Assembly: GCF_025950095.1 (NCBI RefSeq)
Contig: NZ_JAPDDR010000003.1
Location: forward strand, 1 to 64,000
Source of the DNA: Luteolibacter rhizosphaerae
Lineage (GTDB): Bacteria; Verrucomicrobiota; Verrucomicrobiia; Verrucomicrobiales; Akkermansiaceae
Direction of reading: 5' to 3'
DNA: 64,000 nt
This document shows, one piece after another, positions 28,284-36,428 of this stretch; position 1 is the first letter of the stretch; each line of letters begins with the position of its first letter. A program made the position numbers and the translations under genes. Under the pieces are notes generated by a model that ran no database searches, was not told where the DNA came from, and saw nothing but the letters and a program-made list of their open reading frames with translations.

Positions 28284-29932
28284 GGCATGCTCATGAGGCG
28301 TTTCGTTACCGGATCGTGCGGGGTCAGGGTGACACCGGCAGCGCCGCCATGACGATTCTTCTCAATGGCCCAAGCTGCAGCGGCCTCGGCGTCCACGGCT
28401 GACCAATGCTTCCACAGATTGTATACGAGGCTGTGCCGCGGCGCGCCGTCCTTCTGAGCGGTGATCCAGTCGAGAAATCGGGTGGGATCCCCGAGCACCC
28501 TTCCCATGGAGGGGAAGATCTCCAAGGACTCGTCGAATTTGATCTCATTGAGGATCCGGAAGGCCCGGGTTTCATCACCACGCTGGAGGCAGGTCATCGC
28601 TTGTTCGGCGAGTGCATAGCGGCGATCCTCACCCCGCAATTGATCGGGAAGATCCGCGACCATTCGTTCATCGGTCGCGCGGGCCTGCGTGTAGGTCTCC
28701 CGGATCAGCCAACGCCTGACTTCCGGCGAGCGGGCGACGCGGAGTGCGCCAGCGTAGTCGCCATCCAGCTTCCGGTCGCGCAAACTAAAGAAGTAGGACT
28801 GCGAGTAGAGAACGCTGCGGCGCTCGGACACCTTCGGGAAGGCGTCTACCCAGACAATGGCAGCATCAAAGTTTCCTTCAGCGCGGGCATCAAAGATTCC
28901 GGCGATGATGCGAATGCGTTCGGACTCACCCTCCACCACATCGAGCAAGCGCTCCGCTGCCGACATGTCGCGGTCGGCAAGATGGCGGACCGAGTCCTTG
29001 AGGAATCCATCGGCCCCTTGCGGCCTCAGCCGGACCCATTCCCAAGCGTCCTTGGAATCGGCCTTCGCGCGGGCGATGAACTCGCGGAGCTCGTCACTGA
29101 GCTTCTCATCGGCGAGGACGGGGCGGAGCTTGCGGGCTTCCGCCCGCGTAGGGGCGGGTGAAGGCTCCGGTGCTTTCACGATGGCCGGGGCGGGCTCTGC
29201 TTTCTTCTGAGCAACTGCAAGAACCGCGCCGCCGATGAGCACGGAGGCGAGGACAGGCACCCATGGCAAGGTGAAAGCAGCGGGCTTCTTGAGCGCGACG
29301 GTGCGGCTGAGGAAGGTGGCAGGCACTTCGATCTCCCGCGGGACGAGCCCGGCGGCAAGCCACATGGCGCAGGCGGCCTCATCCTTCGTGCCGCCTTTCA
29401 GCAGGCGGGCAAGCCGCTCCATAGCACGGTGGCCGCGGCGCTGGGCGGCGGCGGCGGTGATGCCCATGCGCTGGGCGATCTGCTCGTAGCGCAGCTTTTC
29501 GAAATGATGAAGAAGGAGGATCTGCCGGTCCGGTGACGGGAGGGAGGCCAAAGCCTGATCGATATCCGCGCCTTGGGCGGAAGCCTCTTCAGGAGAATCG
29601 AGCTCACTCGACTGGAGGGCCCGGCGGCGCTGGCGGGCCTCTCTGCGCAGGATCGTAGCGGACTCGTAGACCGCAGCTTTCTGCAACCATGCGGGGAGGC
29701 AGGGGATGGCACGTAGCCGCCGGGAGCGGCGGGAAAGCGCGATGAAGACCTGCTGGGCAGCGTCCTCCGCAAAGCCGGAGTTCCCCATGCGGCGGCGGGT
29801 GATCGCGAGAACAAGCGGCGAGTGGCGGCGGACGATCTCGGAGAAGGCGGCTTCATCCGCGCTGCGGGCGTAGCGGTCCAGCAGCTCCGCATCCGTGGCG
29901 TCCGCTGCGGGGGTGTCCCAGGTTGCTTGCAT
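28280..29932 (-). CDS. ECF-type sigma factor fused to a membrane anchor and extracytoplasmic helical domain
   Basis: 550 residues from the ATG at 29932, which has AGGA six bases upstream; a GTG at 29947 is the alternative start. Region 2 spans about 12-75 (DEAAFSEIVRRHSPLVLAIT, FAEDAAQQVFIALSRRSRR). Region 4 spans about 125-180 (LPSPDRQILLLHHFEKLRYE, GITAAAAQRRGHRAMERLAR). One transmembrane segment (about 227-246, LPWVPVLASVLIGGAVLAVA) follows. About 300 residues of P/A-rich linker and TPR-like helices come after. Fusions of this kind occur in Planctomycetes and Verrucomicrobia and replace a separate anti-sigma factor. Here the polymerase-binding part would be held at the membrane. Confidence 0.88.
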   Translation of the reverse strand: MQATWDTPAADATDAELLDRYARSADEAAFSEIVRRHSPLVLAITRRRMGNSGFAEDAAQQVFIALSRRSRRLRAIPCLPAWLQKAAVYESATILRREARQRRRALQSSELDSPEEASAQGADIDQALASLPSPDRQILLLHHFEKLRYEQIAQRMGITAAAAQRRGHRAMERLARLLKGGTKDEAACAMWLAAGLVPREIEVPATFLSRTVALKKPAAFTLPWVPVLASVLIGGAVLAVAQKKAEPAPAIVKAPEPSPAPTRAEARKLRPVLADEKLSDELREFIARAKADSKDAWEWVRLRPQGADGFLKDSVRHLADRDMSAAERLLDVVEGESERIRIIAGIFDARAEGNFDAAIVWVDAFPKVSERRSVLYSQSYFFSLRDRKLDGDYAGALRVARSPEVRRWLIRETYTQARATDERMVADLPDQLRGEDRRYALAEQAMTCLQRGDETRAFRILNEIKFDESLEIFPSMGRVLGDPTRFLDWITAQKDGAPRHSLVYNLWKHWSAVDAEAAAAWAIEKNRHGGAAGVTLTPHDPVTKRLMSMP

Positions 29933-29947
29933 GTTTTTCCTACTCAC

Positions 29948-30309
29948 CGCTGCTGGAGATCAGGATCAGACAGCAGGGGAGGAAAAAACAGGAAGTTTTC
30001 GGGAAGGAGGGAAGACCGGGGAAAGAAAAGAACCACGGAATACACGGAACACACGGAAGTCCTCCCAAGGATGGGGAGTTGAACCGCGGATAGCGCGGAT
30101 GACGCGGATCCGGAACATGATGAGAGTCGGGGCGTTGTCGCTCTGCCTTCTCATCCGTGGAAAGAACGTGGGCCGTGCGAGCGGTAGAAAGGGCGTCCTT
30201 TCAAGGGCGACTTTATCGCTCTCCACACCGCGTGATCGTTCGCAGCTCGCTCGAAAGCGGCGATGCTCGCCGCAGTCCGAAAGAGCCTGCGGCTCCAAGG
30301 GGGACACTT
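29948..30309. repeat. Intergenic repeat cluster (copy C), no gene seen
   Basis: The region upstream of the sigma-factor gene contains aaccacggaatacacggaac at 30031-30050, running on to 30059. It also contains ccgcggatagcgcggatgac at 30084-30103 plus gcggatc. Both share words with the repeats at 15533-15660. The remainder (30120-30309) shows no credible coding frame; open frames there have atypical composition. The sigma-factor promoter probably lies within 29933-30030. Confidence 0.65.
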
Positions 30310-31776
30310 CTAGGCGATGACTTCCTTCACGACGCGGGAGGGCTTGGTGACGTTCGAGAGACGCTGCTCCAAGCCTTGGAAAGGGTAGGTGAGCTTCTTG
30401 TGGTCGTAGCCGAGGAGGGTCATGAGCGTGGCGTGGAAATCGTGGGCGCTGACCTTATCGATGGTGGCTTCATAGCCAACCGGATCGGTCTCGCCATGGG
30501 AGTAGCCGGGCTTCACGCCGCCGCCAGCCATCCAGAGGGTGAAGGCACCGGTGTGGTGATCGCGGCCGACGTACGGCATTTCGACACCGCCGCGGTTCTC
30601 GCGCATGGGGGTGCGGCCGAACTCACCGCTCCAGACGACGAGGGTTTCTTCCAAGAGGCCGCGTTGCTCGAGATCCTTGAGGAGCGCGGCGATCGGCTTG
30701 TCAATTTCGTTGCACTTGTCGACGAAGCCTTGCTTGAGGTCGGTGCCCTTGTCGGTGCCGTGGGAATCCCAGCCCCAGTCGAAGAGCTGGATGAAGCGGA
30801 CACCGCGCTCCGCTAGGCGACGGGCGAGCAGGCAGTTGTTCGCGAAGGATTCCTGTCCGGGCTTGGTGCCGTAGAGTTCGTGCGTGGCGGCGGATTCCTG
30901 TTTCAGATCGAAGGCATCCGAGGCGTGAATCTGCATGCGGAAGGCCATCTCGTATTGCGCGATGCGGGTGACGGTTTCCGGATCGCCGACTTCGGTGGCG
31001 ACGCGTTGATTCAGATCGTTCAGGGCATCAAGCGTGCGACGGCGGAGTGCTTGGGAGACGCCATCGGGGTTCGAGAGATAGAGGACGGGCTCGCCTTGGG
31101 AGCGGCATTGAACGCCCTGATAAACGCTGGGGAGGTAACCTGCACCCCACACCGACTTGCCCGCGTCCGGATTCTTGCCGCCGGAGGTGAGGACGATGAA
31201 GCCGGGCAGATTCGAGTTCTCCGAGCCAAGCCCGTAGGTGGCCCATGCCCCGGCAGAAGGGGAGCCGGGGATCTGGCTGCCGGTATGCAGCAAGAGCTGC
31301 GCGGGGCCGTGATTGAACTGATCCGTCCACATCGATTTGATGAAGCAGACCTCATCGATCATCTTCTCAAAATGCGGCAGGCGATCGGAGATCCACTGGC
31401 CGCTCTGCCCCGCCTGATGGAAGGGAAACTGCGAGCCGAGCATCTTCGGAACGCCTTGGATGAAGGCAAACTGCTTACCCTCCAAGAACTCCTTCGGGCA
31501 CTCCTTGCCGTCGAGCTTCACCAGCTCCGGCTTGTGATCGAAGAGCTCGAGTTGGCTCGGCGCACCGGCCATGTGGAGATAGATCACGCGCTTCGCCTTC
31601 GGGGCGAAGTGCGGGAGATCCGGCAGCAAGGGATTGGCTGGATCCTTCGCCAGGGTCGATCCCGAGGCCTGTGAGGCAAGCCACATACCACCGAGACCGA
31701 TTGAAGAGTCCCGCAGGAAGTGGCGCCGAGTTACGAACTGGGCGCGATCGTGGCGGAGCTGCTGGAAGAGATTCAT
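30310..31776 (-). CDS. DUF1501 (sulfatase-like fold) secreted protein
   Basis: 488 residues. The N-terminus carries a Tat-like signal (TRRHFLRDSSIGLGGMWLAS) typical of DUF1501 proteins. Conserved family elements are RVIYLHMAGAPSQLELFDHK, QFNHGPAQLLLHTG, WGWDSHGTD, VVWSGEFGRTP, GRDHHTGAFTLWMAGGG and the late Asp/His pair DFHATLMTLLG. The fold belongs to the alkaline phosphatase/sulfatase superfamily. Family members occur almost always beside PSD1 cytochrome proteins, as here (164 bases downstream of that gene), and probably act with them in the periplasm. The biochemical reaction of the pair is unknown. Confidence 0.9.
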   Translation of the reverse strand: MNLFQQLRHDRAQFVTRRHFLRDSSIGLGGMWLASQASGSTLAKDPANPLLPDLPHFAPKAKRVIYLHMAGAPSQLELFDHKPELVKLDGKECPKEFLEGKQFAFIQGVPKMLGSQFPFHQAGQSGQWISDRLPHFEKMIDEVCFIKSMWTDQFNHGPAQLLLHTGSQIPGSPSAGAWATYGLGSENSNLPGFIVLTSGGKNPDAGKSVWGAGYLPSVYQGVQCRSQGEPVLYLSNPDGVSQALRRRTLDALNDLNQRVATEVGDPETVTRIAQYEMAFRMQIHASDAFDLKQESAATHELYGTKPGQESFANNCLLARRLAERGVRFIQLFDWGWDSHGTDKGTDLKQGFVDKCNEIDKPIAALLKDLEQRGLLEETLVVWSGEFGRTPMRENRGGVEMPYVGRDHHTGAFTLWMAGGGVKPGYSHGETDPVGYEATIDKVSAHDFHATLMTLLGYDHKKLTYPFQGLEQRLSNVTKPSRVVKEVIA

Positions 31777-31939
31777 GAGAAATGACGAATGCAGAGGGTT
31801 TCAAGGGCAGGGACCTTTCTCCGAAAGATCCGGCGGGGAGCGTCGCTCCCATCGTCCGACCGATTGATCTCAGTTCGGGCCGCCATAAGCCTGACGTCTC
31901 GGAGAGACGTCCCTGCTTTCTGATGGGGTGTCTCTTTCA

Positions 31940-34804
31940 TTAGCGGTTCAACGCGATGTCGGAGTTCAGGAGCGTATTCGCGACGAGAACCATCGCGGCT
32001 TCGTCCGGGGTAGCGGCGAGCTTGGCGGATTGGGCGGGTGTCTTTTCGTAATCGGCACGGGCTTCCGCATGGAGCTTGGCAAGCGTGGCGACGACCGGCG
32101 CGGGCGCATCCTCAAGCTTGAGCATTCGATAACCGGCCGCGATGCGCTCTTCCGGAGTCGATCCGGCCATGCGCTTGGCAAAGGCCTGGGCGAACTCGAT
32201 GTAGGCGGGGTCATTGAGGGTGACGAGAGCCTGCAGGGGCGTATTTGTCGCGATGCGGCGGGCGGAGCAGACATCACGGGTGGGGGCATCGAATGTGAGG
32301 AAGGCGGGGTAGCCGCTAGTGCGCTTCGAATAGGTGTAGAGGGCGCGGCGGTAGCGGTCCTCGCCTTCCGAAGTCTTCCAAGAGGCACCGCTATAGACGG
32401 AGCGCCACACGCCCTCCGGCTGCGGCGGGAAGACCGGCGGGCCGAAGGACTTCGGCGAGAGCAGGCCGGATACAAGTAGAGCCTGGTCGCGGACCATCTC
32501 CGCGGAGAGGCGCTGGCGCGGACCGCGAGAGGCCCACTGGTTCTTGGGATCGGCACTGGCAGCGACGGGCGACACCTTGGACGATTGCCGGTACGATGCG
32601 GATAGTACCAGCTCGCGCAGGAAAGGCTTGATGTGCCACTGGTGATGATCGCGCAGGCGCAGCGCGAGGTGATCGAGCAAGGGCTGATTCGCCGGCGGCA
32701 GGCCGGAGCTGCCGAAATCTTCCTGGGTCTCCACAATACCGATCCCGAAAAGTTCGGCCCAGAGACGGTTCGCCAAGACGCGTGCGGCCAAGGGATTCTC
32801 CTTCCCGACCAGCCACTGCGCCATATCGAGGCGGGTGAGGCGACCCTCCTTCGGCGGAGGTGCCGCGGTGATGGCGGGGATGGCAGGCGCGACCGACTGG
32901 TCCTTCGTCATGCGATTGCCCCGGATGAAGAGGCGGGTATCACGGGTGGCCTCGCCATGGCGTTCCTGCATGACCGGCATCATGGTGCCCGGGACGGCTT
33001 GATAGGCCTGCTGGAGTTCCCCATGCTTGGTCCACACGGCGGCGCGTTCGGGACTCATCACGAAGGCGGGCAATTGCTCGTCCGAGGATAGCGACAGGCG
33101 GAACTTCCGCAGTACGCAGCCCTGGGTCTCGTTGCAAGTCACGCCGTGCTTGAGACGGATCTCGAAGCGGGCATCCGCCGGAGAATCCTCGACGGTCTCC
33201 ACGACGAAGAAGCCGTGCCGGGGGCCGCGCAGCACCGGGTAATCCCCGAAGCCTCCTCCCCCACCCTGCACCGTAACATTCGGCTCGAAGGGGCCGGCCA
33301 TGAAGTCGCTGACCACTTCCTTCAGTTTCACGGGCTGGCGTGTGCCATCCGCCAGCACGCGGTCGATCTCGAGCTTGGTGATCACCGCGCCGAACTCGGT
33401 CCACTTCGCCGGATCATCGCTGCCGGGGAGGATATCGACGCGCAGCACACCGAGCCGCATGGCGGGCACCTCGATGGTGAAAACCGTGTTGGTGGGATTG
33501 GTGCCGCCGGCAACGAAGGTGCCGTCTTCCTGCTGCCGGAGTGTTCCGGTTCCGGCGGAAGCCTTCGATGAGGTGGCCTTCACCGGAGTCCAGCCGCTGA
33601 TCTTGTTCGCGATGGCGAGCGCGGCCTTGTTGATGTCATCCCGGTTCTTGCGGATCTCGACTTCCAGTCGCTGGGTGGCGGCATGTTGCGCCGGATCGGA
33701 GGCCACCTTGGTCCGTGGGAAGTCCCCGTTCAGGTCCGAGTCTTCGGTGTTATCGAAGAAGGCCATGAACTTGTAATAGTCCGCATGCGGGAAGGGATCG
33801 TAGGGGTGCGCGTGGCACTGCACACAGGCGAAGGTGGTGGCATTCCACGCCGTCCAAGTAGTGCTGGTGCGGTCCATGACCGCGGCGAGGCGATACTCCT
33901 CATCGTCGCTGCCGCCCTCGGTATTGTTCTGCGTGTTCCGATGGAAGCCGGTGGCGACGAGGTCGTCCGGCGCCGGATTCTCCAACAAATCGCCCGCGAG
34001 CTGCTTGATGGTGAACTGATCAAAGGGCATGTCCGCATTGAAGGCGCGGATGACCCAGTCCCTGAAGGGCCAGATATCACGGTGCGGATCCTTCTCGAAG
34101 CCGGTGGTGTCCGAGTAGCGGGCTAGATCCAACCACATGGCGGCCCAGCGCTCGCCGAAGCGAGGCGAGGCGAGCAGGCGGTCAGCGGTCGCCTCCATGG
34201 CGGCCTGCGGATTGGCCGCAGCAGCCTGGTGGAAAGCGTCCCATTCCTCGAGCGAAGGAGGGAGGCCGGTCAGATCGAGCGAGACGCGGCGAAACCACTC
34301 GGCAGGCGTGGCTTCCGGCGCGGGCGAGAGCCGCTCGGCCTCCAGCTTGGCGAGCACGTGCTTGTCCAACTCGGCCTTCGGCCACTCCGCCTGCTTGAGC
34401 GCGGGGGCGGGCGGTTCCTCCGGCTGCTGGAAGGACCAGTGCTCGCCCCACTTCGCGCCTTCCTTGATCCAGCGTTCGAGCAGGGCGATCTGGTCGGGCT
34501 CCAAGCCGTGCGGGTGGTCGTCCGGAGGCGGCATCTTCTCATCCGGATCACTGCTCTTGATCCGGCGCATCATTTCCGATGCGGCGGGATCGCCCGGAAC
34601 CACCACGGTCTTGCCGGACTCCCCCTTCCCCAGCGCTTCTTCCCGGAAGATGAAGGAGACTTCCCCGGCCTGCTTCACTCCGCCGTGGCAGATGGTGCAG
34701 TTCTTGTTCAGCAGCGGGCGGACGTCGCGGTTGAAATCCACCGGCTCTTCGGCCCCTTGGAGGGACAGGTTCGACAGGACAAGAAATTGGAGAATCCGGT
34801 GCAT
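31940..34804 (-). CDS. PSD1 / planctomycete-type cytochrome c domain protein (DUF1549-DUF1553)
   Basis: 954 residues from the ATG at 34804, which begins a signal peptide (MHRILQFLVLSNLSLQGAEE); the upstream frame lacks one. The heme-binding motif NCTICHGG is in an N-terminal cytochrome c-like domain (about 20-110, with MPPPDDHPHG as probable axial Met region). The DUF1549 domain follows (RFGERWAAMWLDLARYSDT), a second CVQCH motif lies in FACVQCHAHPYDPFPHADYY, a beta domain is in the middle, and DUF1553 closes the protein (LARYS, FSSSGLPPANQPLL-like block, TNTPLQALVTLNDPAYIEFA). It probably acts as a periplasmic redox or binding protein with DUF1501. The AraC gene diverges 117 bases upstream. 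Confidence 0.9.
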   Translation of the reverse strand: MHRILQFLVLSNLSLQGAEEPVDFNRDVRPLLNKNCTICHGGVKQAGEVSFIFREEALGKGESGKTVVVPGDPAASEMMRRIKSSDPDEKMPPPDDHPHGLEPDQIALLERWIKEGAKWGEHWSFQQPEEPPAPALKQAEWPKAELDKHVLAKLEAERLSPAPEATPAEWFRRVSLDLTGLPPSLEEWDAFHQAAAANPQAAMEATADRLLASPRFGERWAAMWLDLARYSDTTGFEKDPHRDIWPFRDWVIRAFNADMPFDQFTIKQLAGDLLENPAPDDLVATGFHRNTQNNTEGGSDDEEYRLAAVMDRTSTTWTAWNATTFACVQCHAHPYDPFPHADYYKFMAFFDNTEDSDLNGDFPRTKVASDPAQHAATQRLEVEIRKNRDDINKAALAIANKISGWTPVKATSSKASAGTGTLRQQEDGTFVAGGTNPTNTVFTIEVPAMRLGVLRVDILPGSDDPAKWTEFGAVITKLEIDRVLADGTRQPVKLKEVVSDFMAGPFEPNVTVQGGGGGFGDYPVLRGPRHGFFVVETVEDSPADARFEIRLKHGVTCNETQGCVLRKFRLSLSSDEQLPAFVMSPERAAVWTKHGELQQAYQAVPGTMMPVMQERHGEATRDTRLFIRGNRMTKDQSVAPAIPAITAAPPPKEGRLTRLDMAQWLVGKENPLAARVLANRLWAELFGIGIVETQEDFGSSGLPPANQPLLDHLALRLRDHHQWHIKPFLRELVLSASYRQSSKVSPVAASADPKNQWASRGPRQRLSAEMVRDQALLVSGLLSPKSFGPPVFPPQPEGVWRSVYSGASWKTSEGEDRYRRALYTYSKRTSGYPAFLTFDAPTRDVCSARRIATNTPLQALVTLNDPAYIEFAQAFAKRMAGSTPEERIAAGYRMLKLEDAPAPVVATLAKLHAEARADYEKTPAQSAKLAATPDEAAMVLVANTLLNSDIALNR

Positions 34805-34885
34805 CTCGTAGTGCGATGATACGCGGGAAGTCCTTGGCTTTTCACTCCTCCCGCTTGAACGATCACGGTAATACTTGTGCTTTTT

Positions 34886-34913
34886 GGTCAGTAAGTCACC
34901 AAAACGGGTGACC
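34886..34913. promoter_or_regulatory. Nested inverted repeat in the araC/PSD1 divergent promoter region
   Basis: The 117-base gap between divergent genes holds gtcacc (34895-34900), six bases, then ggtgac (34907-34912), a perfect 6-bp inverted repeat. An outer pair, ggtca (34886-34890) and tgacc (34909-34913), partly overlaps it. It lies 10 bases before the AraC start. An autoregulatory operator is plausible but unproven. Confidence 0.4.
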
Positions 34914-34921
34914 CTTTTCCC

Positions 34922-35755
34922 ATGAGTGAACGGCAATGGAACATCTGGTCGCAGCAGGTGAAGTCCCGTTTGGGTAGCCTCGTCGAGATCGGCGAGGTGC
35001 TCTATTCGACCGGGCGGATGACGCGCTACCGCTACCTGCGGCGACATGCGCTGGTGGTAGTGACGCGCGGGGAAGGGCACTACGAGGACGAACGCGGGAG
35101 GAACGTGAGCCTGAGCGCGGGTGACTGGGTGCTGGTCTTCCCGGAGCTAGGACACTGCTACGGACCGCAGGTCACCGGAGGCTGGGACGAGGTTTACGTG
35201 ATGTTCGAGGGACCGGTCTTTGAAATCTGGCGGCAGCAAGGACTGCTCGATCCGAACCAGCCGACGGGGCGGCTCGCAGAGCCGAAGCGCTGGCTGGAGG
35301 AATTCCGCGGGACGGTGCTGGATGAAAGAGCCGCGCCCCTGACGCGGATGTGTTCGTTCCAATCGCTACTGGCGGCGGCGGTGGAGGGATCCAACCCCGA
35401 CATGGAATCCCGCCACAGCGGACCGGCATGGTTTGCGGATGCCTGCCGTCTGCTCGCGAGGCCGGGCACGGATGCCGAGCAGGTGGCGAAGGAATTGGGA
35501 ATCGCCTACGAAAGCTTCCGCCGGCAGTTCCGCGATCATGCCGGGGTACCGCCGCACCGCTACCACCGGCAGCAACTGGTGAATCTGGCAGCACGGATGC
35601 TGGACTCCACGGACATGAAAGCCGCGGAGATCGCCCGGACGCTGGGCTTCTGCGACGAGGCCTACTTCTCGCGGGTCTTCAAGAAGCTGACGGGGCGCTC
35701 GCCGCGGGCCTACCGGAAACGTCAGGAGATGCGGGAGAAGTCGAGGCCTTCGTAG
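34922..35755 (+). CDS. AraC-family transcriptional regulator
   Basis: 277 residues. An N-terminal cupin-like sensor (about 20-100: HALVVVTRGEGHYEDERG, LSAGDWVLVFPELGHCYGP) binds a small effector. The C-terminal double helix-turn-helix (about 180-270: VAKELGIAYESFRRQFRDHA, then AEIARTLGFCDEAYFSRVFK and KLTGRSPRAYRK) is the AraC/XylS DNA-binding domain. Such regulators usually control sugar or envelope genes nearby. It diverges from the PSD1-DUF1501 pair, the likeliest target. Its last 34 bases overlap the 3' end of the convergent Uma2 gene. Confidence 0.93.
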   Translation: MSERQWNIWSQQVKSRLGSLVEIGEVLYSTGRMTRYRYLRRHALVVVTRGEGHYEDERGRNVSLSAGDWVLVFPELGHCYGPQVTGGWDEVYVMFEGPVFEIWRQQGLLDPNQPTGRLAEPKRWLEEFRGTVLDERAAPLTRMCSFQSLLAAAVEGSNPDMESRHSGPAWFADACRLLARPGTDAEQVAKELGIAYESFRRQFRDHAGVPPHRYHRQQLVNLAARMLDSTDMKAAEIARTLGFCDEAYFSRVFKKLTGRSPRAYRKRQEMREKSRPS

Positions 35756-36303
35756 AGATCGGCGAGGGGAAGCGCGGCTTCGATTTCAGGCAGGGGGAGT
35801 ATCGCGCCTGAATCTGAATACTCTTCGACCTCGAACCCACCCTGAGGACGGCGGCGGTAAACCAGAACGTAGGGTCGATCCGATTCGGCGATGAGAAGTA
35901 CCTTGAGACTGGGAATGGCGAGGTAGGCCTCGCGCTTCTCGCCTAGATCGGTGCGGCGGGTCGATTCGCTCAGGACCTCAAGCACGAGCGTCGGGTTCTC
36001 TTGAAAGCGCTCTCCGCCAGGGCCGGGTCTGCACACAACCTGCGCATCCGGATAGTAGAAGCGGGTTTGATCGGCGAGCTCGATGCGGACCTTGGCATCG
36101 CTGGTGAAGGGGCGGCAGGACTTGCCTCGAAGCGCCGCTCCCAGCGAGACGATGGCATTCGCGGCAATGGCCGCATGGTCATTGGTGCCGCCGGCCATGG
36201 CATGGACGGCCCCGCCGATGTACTCGTGCTTCACTTCCGAAAGGTCTTCCCCGTCGAGGTATTCCTCAACGCTGACTGGGGCCAACTGGAGAAGCGCGGT
36301 CAC
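35722..36303 (-). CDS. Uma2-family (DUF820) PD-(D/E)XK nuclease-fold protein
   Basis: 193 residues from a GTG at 36303; no ATG is nearby. Family landmarks are visible: SVEEYLDGEDLSEVKHEYIG near the N-terminus, the catalytic Asp in RFYYPDAQVVC, Glu/Ser in NPTLVLEVLSEST and Lys in DLGEKREAYLAIPSLK. Uma2 proteins have a restriction-endonuclease-like fold and are common in multicopy in cyanobacteria and in Planctomycetes/Verrucomicrobia; their role is unclear. The 3' end overlaps the araC gene on the opposite strand, so the two transcripts are antisense at their ends. Confidence 0.87.
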   Translation of the reverse strand: MTALLQLAPVSVEEYLDGEDLSEVKHEYIGGAVHAMAGGTNDHAAIAANAIVSLGAALRGKSCRPFTSDAKVRIELADQTRFYYPDAQVVCRPGPGGERFQENPTLVLEVLSESTRRTDLGEKREAYLAIPSLKVLLIAESDRPYVLVYRRRPQGGFEVEEYSDSGAILPLPEIEAALPLADLYEGLDFSRIS

Positions 36304-36370
36304 ACCTCAGGCTAGCAAGCCAAGCGGTGCTTGCAAGAAGTGCAGCAAGGGGGTCGGACATCAGAGCACG

Positions 36371-36400
36371 AAAAAGGCCGGACCCTTGCAAGGTCCGGCC
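36371..36400 (-). terminator. Intrinsic terminator after the coiled-coil gene
   Basis: On the minus strand ggccggacc (36400-36392 complement) pairs with ggtccggcc in a 9-bp stem with a 7-base loop, followed by a run of five T (complement of 36371-36375). It lies 28 bases after the stop at 36429. Confidence 0.85.
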
Positions 36401-36428
36401 TCGGGGAAATCAATGCGTGGGGCGGAGA

